Positions 61,173 through 64,000 of a DNA stretch of 64,000 nucleotides are shown here, one piece after another. This stretch comes from Candidatus Leptovillus gracilis (GTDB taxonomy: Bacteria > Chloroflexota > Anaerolineae > Promineifilales > Promineifilaceae), in the NCBI GenBank assembly GCA_016716065.1, contig JADJXA010000005.1:323096-387095 (forward strand), given 5' to 3'. The first letter of the stretch is position 1; each line of letters starts with the position of its first letter. Under the pieces are notes generated by a model. That model searched no databases and had not been told where the DNA came from. It saw only the letters and a program-made list of their open reading frames with translations. The position numbers were made by a program, and so were the translations under genes.

Positions 61173-61719
61173 GTTTGTCTTGCCGCTGCATCTGGTTGCG
61201 GTCAATCAGGTAGAACAGCAAGAGGCTAAACAAGGTGAAGAAGGCAATAACCAGGGCCGCGCTCACGTTCCAGAGTTCGGGCATGATGGCCGAACCAAAA
61301 TTAGCAATAGCCGAAATCTTGGGGAAAACCTGCGGGTAGATCAGGCCATAAATAGCTGCGCCGGTGGTAAAACCCAATAGGCCAGGAACCAGATAATCCA
61401 ACTTACCTTCACCGGCGCCAGCGACACACGTGCCCGGACAGTAGCCACTAAACGCCATGCCCACGCCAAAAATCAGCCCACCGATGACGTTCCCGGCAAT
61501 ATACGTAGCCGGGACGCCAGGAAAAGTGATGACGCCCATCCATTTGAGGATGTACAGCCCGGTCATGGAGACGATGAGGGCGGTCATCATAAACTTGAGG
61601 ACAGCCATATCGGTGAAGCGAAACACGTTGACGATTTTGTGGTATTTGGTCAGCCCTGCTTTTTGCAGCGACAGGCCAAAAAAGAGGCCTAAAATAAGAG
61701 CCAGAATGTAGTTGGTCAT
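61135..61719 (-). CDS. YeeE/YedE-family sulfur-compound transporter, half 1
   Basis: The start at 61719 follows GGAG; 194 residues with about 5-6 helices. The family signature is AFSGYCPGTCVAGAGEGKLD with conserved Cys residues. LGLFFGLSLQKAGLTKYHKI begins the protein. YeeE/YedE proteins such as TsuA import thiosulfate through a Cys relay. This is a half-size protein; the other half is encoded 2 nt upstream, so the two probably form one transporter. The C-terminal RLTVNG is repeat-encoded. It lies immediately upstream of the molybdoenzyme gene. Confidence 0.9.
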   Translation of the reverse strand: MTNYILALILGLFFGLSLQKAGLTKYHKIVNVFRFTDMAVLKFMMTALIVSMTGLYILKWMGVITFPGVPATYIAGNVIGGLIFGVGMAFSGYCPGTCVAGAGEGKLDYLVPGLLGFTTGAAIYGLIYPQVFPKISAIANFGSAIMPELWNVSAALVIAFFTLFSLLLFYLIDRNQMQRQDKLAINNERLTVNG

Positions 61720-61721
61720 GT

Positions 61722-62255
61722 TTAGAATCTCCTGCCATAAACGAGCCAGGCGGTGGCAATGCCGGAGGCAAACATCGCGCCAATGAAAATGAAAGCGGCC
61801 GGCGCGAGTAACATCCCCCCAGAGATGGCTAACCCGCTGGTGCAGCCGCCGGCAATGCCCGCGCCTATCTCCAATACAATTGCGCCCAGGAAGGCGAACA
61901 ACCATCGTTTCGGCCAACTGGGGCCAAAGACCTGTTTCCACTGTTCGTCCGAATTCAGGCGCAGCTTCCAGGTGCGGCTGGACAATGCGCCAACCATGCC
62001 GCCAAAGAAGATGCCAATGAGCAAAACGCCAGACCAGGTGATTTCCGGGCGCATGACGTAGTTAAAATATAAATTGTCGAACAACTGTGGGGCGACAGTC
62101 TGCCCAATGGCCCCGGCCAGGTTTTCAAACGCGCCGGATGCGCCCAACAAACTGTCGCTGAGCCAGACAGCCAGGATGCCGACGATGCCCAATAAAACGC
62201 CGGCCGCATAAGGCGACCATTCTTCTTTTTGAAACTGTTCCTTTAACCTATCCAT
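61722..62255 (-). CDS. YeeE/YedE-family sulfur-compound transporter, half 2
   Basis: 177 residues with about 4-5 helices. It begins MDRLKEQFQKEEWSPYAAG and carries the second YeeE signature, EIGAGIAGGCTSGLAISGG, with one Cys. Full-length YeeE proteins contain both this GGCTSG and the GYCPGT motif. Split two-gene forms are known. The order is this gene, then the other half, then the molybdoenzyme gene, all within short gaps. It supports import of a sulfur compound as the enzyme's substrate or sulfur source. Confidence 0.9.
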   Translation of the reverse strand: MDRLKEQFQKEEWSPYAAGVLLGIVGILAVWLSDSLLGASGAFENLAGAIGQTVAPQLFDNLYFNYVMRPEITWSGVLLIGIFFGGMVGALSSRTWKLRLNSDEQWKQVFGPSWPKRWLFAFLGAIVLEIGAGIAGGCTSGLAISGGMLLAPAAFIFIGAMFASGIATAWLVYGRRF

Positions 62256-62300
62256 GGTTTGTCTCCAGTTGATAGTTTGTGTTTGTTTCTAAGGTGGTCA

Positions 62301-62331
62301 GATTGGTTCAATCATGTAGGTTGAACCAATC
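62301..62331. repeat. GATTGGTTCAATC hairpin
   Basis: GATTGGTTCAATC and GGTTGAACCAATC pair at 12 of 13 positions around ATGTA. Same family as 48769-48801. Confidence 0.8.
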
Positions 62332-62338
62332 CTGGTTA

Positions 62339-63286
62339 TTAGTTATTGGCCAGGGCCAGAAGGAGGGCCTGCGATTCGCGGTCAAGCTCGCGGATTTGTT
62401 GGATGAGGTCGGGTTGCAGCCGGGTCAGGTCGCGCAGCAGAAGCTGCGCCCTGGTGGGGTCTTCGAGGAATTGGTAGAGGTTTTGCAGGGCGTCGGGCGG
62501 CAGAGCAGCCAGGCGGGGCAGCAGGGCAACAACCTGTGGTGGATAGTCGGGGTAATGGCTGTTTTGTTGGGTGAGAACTTCCGCCGACAGGGGGATGTGG
62601 TTTTTCTGGCGCAGCCGTTGTTCGTTCCAGACCACGAAACCGCCGCCGCCAACCAGGGTGATGGCGATGAGGCCCATGAGAATGCGGTTGCCCCAGTTAA
62701 CTTGTTTAATACCCAGGACGGTCTCGTTGTAGCGGGCGACGTAGTCTATGACGTTGGGATCGTTGATGACCAGGCCGACCGGGACGGGGGAGCGAGCGCT
62801 AGAGCTAGAGGGAGAGGAGGGGGGGACAACGGCCGTTACCTCTCCCCCAGTCCCATTATCGCTCGCCGGAGGTTCTGAACCGGAACTGCCGCCGCTGCTG
62901 CCGCTGCCGGCGCCAACTGTCACGCCCAAAGCAACGGCGTACACATCGGCGCGTTCAGCCAGATCGGCGGCGTGGCAGTTGCCACAACTGACCTGAATGT
63001 TATCCAGTGGCGCTTCCATGCCGACGTGGGCGGCGTCCATGTCGGTGGCCTGCACGTTACCGGCGTGGCAAAATTCACAAAAATCGCCAAAGGCATGGGC
63101 CTCATGCCAATTCGTGCCGTCGTTGTTCACTGGCGCCTGCGCCTGAATCTCGTGGCAATTTCTGCACGACGACGCGGATGAGCCACACTGCGCCTGGGCT
63201 GGTTTGGGCAGGGTCAGAACGATAAACAGCGCCAGGCTGCCCAAAAACAGAAGCCATACAGTTGCGTGGGTTTTGTTTTCTATCAT
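62339..63286 (-). CDS. Tri-haem cytochrome c with membrane anchor
   Basis: 315 residues. A signal segment (LLFLGSLALFIVLTLPKPAQAQ) is followed by three haem sites CRNCH, CEFCH and CGNCH within residues 41-107. A Ser/Gly/Pro-rich linker follows, part of it (SSARSPVP) encoded by an AGAGCT-type repeat. A membrane helix (ILMGLIAITLVGGGGFVVW) leads to a cytoplasmic alpha-helical tail with LPRLAALPPDALQNLYQFL. It heads the sulfur cluster and could receive electrons from or pass them to the molybdoenzyme complex. NapC/NrfH-type proteins are four-haem and lack this tail, so it is not one of them. Confidence 0.88.
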   Translation of the reverse strand: MIENKTHATVWLLFLGSLALFIVLTLPKPAQAQCGSSASSCRNCHEIQAQAPVNNDGTNWHEAHAFGDFCEFCHAGNVQATDMDAAHVGMEAPLDNIQVSCGNCHAADLAERADVYAVALGVTVGAGSGSSGGSSGSEPPASDNGTGGEVTAVVPPSSPSSSSARSPVPVGLVINDPNVIDYVARYNETVLGIKQVNWGNRILMGLIAITLVGGGGFVVWNEQRLRQKNHIPLSAEVLTQQNSHYPDYPPQVVALLPRLAALPPDALQNLYQFLEDPTRAQLLLRDLTRLQPDLIQQIRELDRESQALLLALANN

Positions 63287-63311
63287 GATGAATATCCTGT
63301 TTGTCGTAACT

Positions 63312-63390
63312 ACTTACCACGGAGACACGGGGGCACAGAGATTAAACCTGTAAACCCTCCGTGTTCTCCGCACCTCCGTGGTGAAATCCC
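63312..63390. repeat. Imperfect inverted repeat (CCACGGAG / CTCCGTGG)
   Basis: ACCACGGAGACACGG and CCGTGTTCTCCGCACCTCCGTGGT are complementary over most of their length, in the ArsR-cytochrome gap. Another repeat-filled spacer. Confidence 0.75.
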
Positions 63391-63415
63391 AGAGAGGCTT
63401 AGTCGCTACTGTTTG

Positions 63416-63754
63416 TCACGCTGGGACACGGCCGTTCAGCACGGCCGTTTTCCTCTCCAACGACTCATATACCAGCAGCCGCAAGGTATCCAGCACCTCA
63501 ATAATGCGCGCATCCATGAGTTGGTAAGTTACACTGACGCCATCACGCTCCGAATAAACAAGAGACTGTTGGCTGAGAATACTCAGGTGGCGCGAGACTG
63601 TGGATTGGGACAGGTTTAAATCCTGGGCCAATGCGCCAACATGGCGCGGCTGCTGCGCCAACGCATACAAAATCTGAATCCGTTTGGGATCGGCCAACGC
63701 CTGACAACAACTGGCGTGTAACTGCGTTAACTGCGTATCTGAAGAAATCATCAT
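63416..63754 (-). CDS. ArsR-family winged-helix repressor
   Basis: 112 residues from ATG at 63754. The HTH is VGALAQDLNLSQSTVSRHLSIL with a wing at YSERDGVSVTYQL. Two adjacent cysteines (HASCCQALADPKR) lie in the first helix; there is no ELCVCDL metal motif and no Cys in the last helix, so it is unlike ArsR, and only partly like SqrR/BigR persulfide sensors. Gene position at the head of the sulfur cluster suggests it controls that cluster in response to a sulfur or redox signal. Two ACGGCCGT octamers, 13 bp apart, sit in its 3-prime end, encoding TAVLNGR. Confidence 0.9.
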   Translation of the reverse strand: MMISSDTQLTQLHASCCQALADPKRIQILYALAQQPRHVGALAQDLNLSQSTVSRHLSILSQQSLVYSERDGVSVTYQLMDARIIEVLDTLRLLVYESLERKTAVLNGRVPA

Positions 63755-63819
63755 GACACCATTTTGCCTACGGCCGTTCCACTCAATGAATCATTGTTAA
63801 TGCTTGCATTATCTTGCTA

Positions 63820-63885
63820 TAGTTTGCAATAGTATTTTATTGCACAATCACCACATAGTGACATTCGTCACCTGGATAGGTGACA
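63820..63885 (-). promoter_or_regulatory. Operator region upstream of the ArsR gene
   Basis: TGCAATA-N6-TATTGCA is a perfect 7-bp dyad near 63826-63845. GTGAC-N4-GTCAC (63858-63871) and GTCACC-N6-GGTGAC (63867-63884) form overlapping dyads of alternating half-sites. TGCAA words also occur at 63800-63830. No strong -10/-35 pair could be fixed. Confidence 0.55.
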
Positions 63886-63930
63886 TAGTTCATCTCATTC
63901 AATCGCTCCTGTTGTCCACCGCCACTAAAC

Positions 63931-63989
63931 AGCAATTAACGATTAACAATTGACAATTGGCTATTGACAATTGACAATTGGTGCTTGAA
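63931..63989. repeat. ATTGACA/ATTAACG heptad array
   Basis: ATTAACGATTAACAATTGACA and ATTGACAATTGACAATTGG, period 7, with TTGGCTATTGAC between. Same words as at 33440 and 43580. It lies upstream of the ArsR gene near the window edge; no gene seen in 63890-64000. Confidence 0.8.
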
Positions 63990-64000
63990 CTGAAACCTTT

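Noticed and set aside
1..64000. tRNA, rRNA or riboswitch genes
   Set aside because: I looked through the gaps for cloverleaf-type and known leader motifs and found only the repeat hairpins; none could be supported.

Overview
The window looks like a chromosomal segment of a GC-rich, uncultured-type Chloroflexota bacterium (Anaerolineae or relatives). This rests on the gene families present, a large secreted protein ending in a YLP-type tail typical of Chloroflexota exoproteins (YLPMTQR), an F420-type oxidoreductase and kynureninase, and unusual repeats. The taxonomic call is inference from sequence alone. No rRNA, tRNA or CRISPR was seen.

Layout. 1-5.1 kb: LivHFG branched-chain-type ABC transporter with a substrate-binding protein that is an internally duplicated double domain and carries a 1-nt frameshift. 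5.1-17.7 kb: an acyl-CoA cluster, almost all on the minus strand (two MaoC hydratases, an enoyl-CoA hydratase, two acyl-CoA ligases, thiolase plus DUF35 protein, a KASIII/HMGCS-like synthase, a truncated SDR, three alpha/beta hydrolases). With the Liv transporter it plausibly imports and degrades an organic acid. 17.7-19.7 kb: decayed IS1634-type element. 19.7-21.8 kb: a further enoyl-CoA hydratase and an MFS carrier. 22-27 kb: DUF427 protein and a lipid/glycolipid group (CDP-alcohol transferase, flippase-like protein, glycosyltransferase, acyltransferase). 27-33.4 kb: HAD hydrolase, then a DNA-repair group (MutS2, alkyltransferase-like protein, MutY) and an MBL hydrolase. 33.5-37 kb: accessory region with a small membrane protein, a pterin dehydratase remnant, a MerR regulator with a textbook 19-bp-spacer promoter, a cupin and an LLM oxidoreductase. 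37-43.5 kb: kynureninase translationally coupled to a PAS kinase, then a two-component system whose response regulator is split by an IS1182-type element. 43.6-53.1 kb: PatB-type lyase, VOC protein, XRE-STAND-TPR regulator, lipoprotein and a 1.4-kaa mosaic exoprotein. 53.2-63.8 kb: a respiratory/sulfur cluster with a Tat-exported molybdopterin oxidoreductase, 4x[4Fe-4S] protein, NrfD, two YeeE/YedE proteins, tri-haem cytochrome, ArsR and PocR regulators, and an unusual cytochrome b/nine-haem cytochrome c/Rieske set.

Two genome-wide features run through everything. First, the octamer palindrome ACGGCCGT occurs about 110 times by hand count (roughly 2 expected), inside and between genes, like HIP1 in cyanobacteria. 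Second, nearly every intergenic gap holds short tandem repeats, mostly with a 7-bp period and often arranged as hairpins; the repeated word changes from gap to gap, and the arrays frequently supply the last codons and stop of the neighbouring gene. A separate nested palindrome of MITE type occurs five times. Several long genes carry single-base contractions in homopolymers, so some pseudogenes may be sequencing errors.
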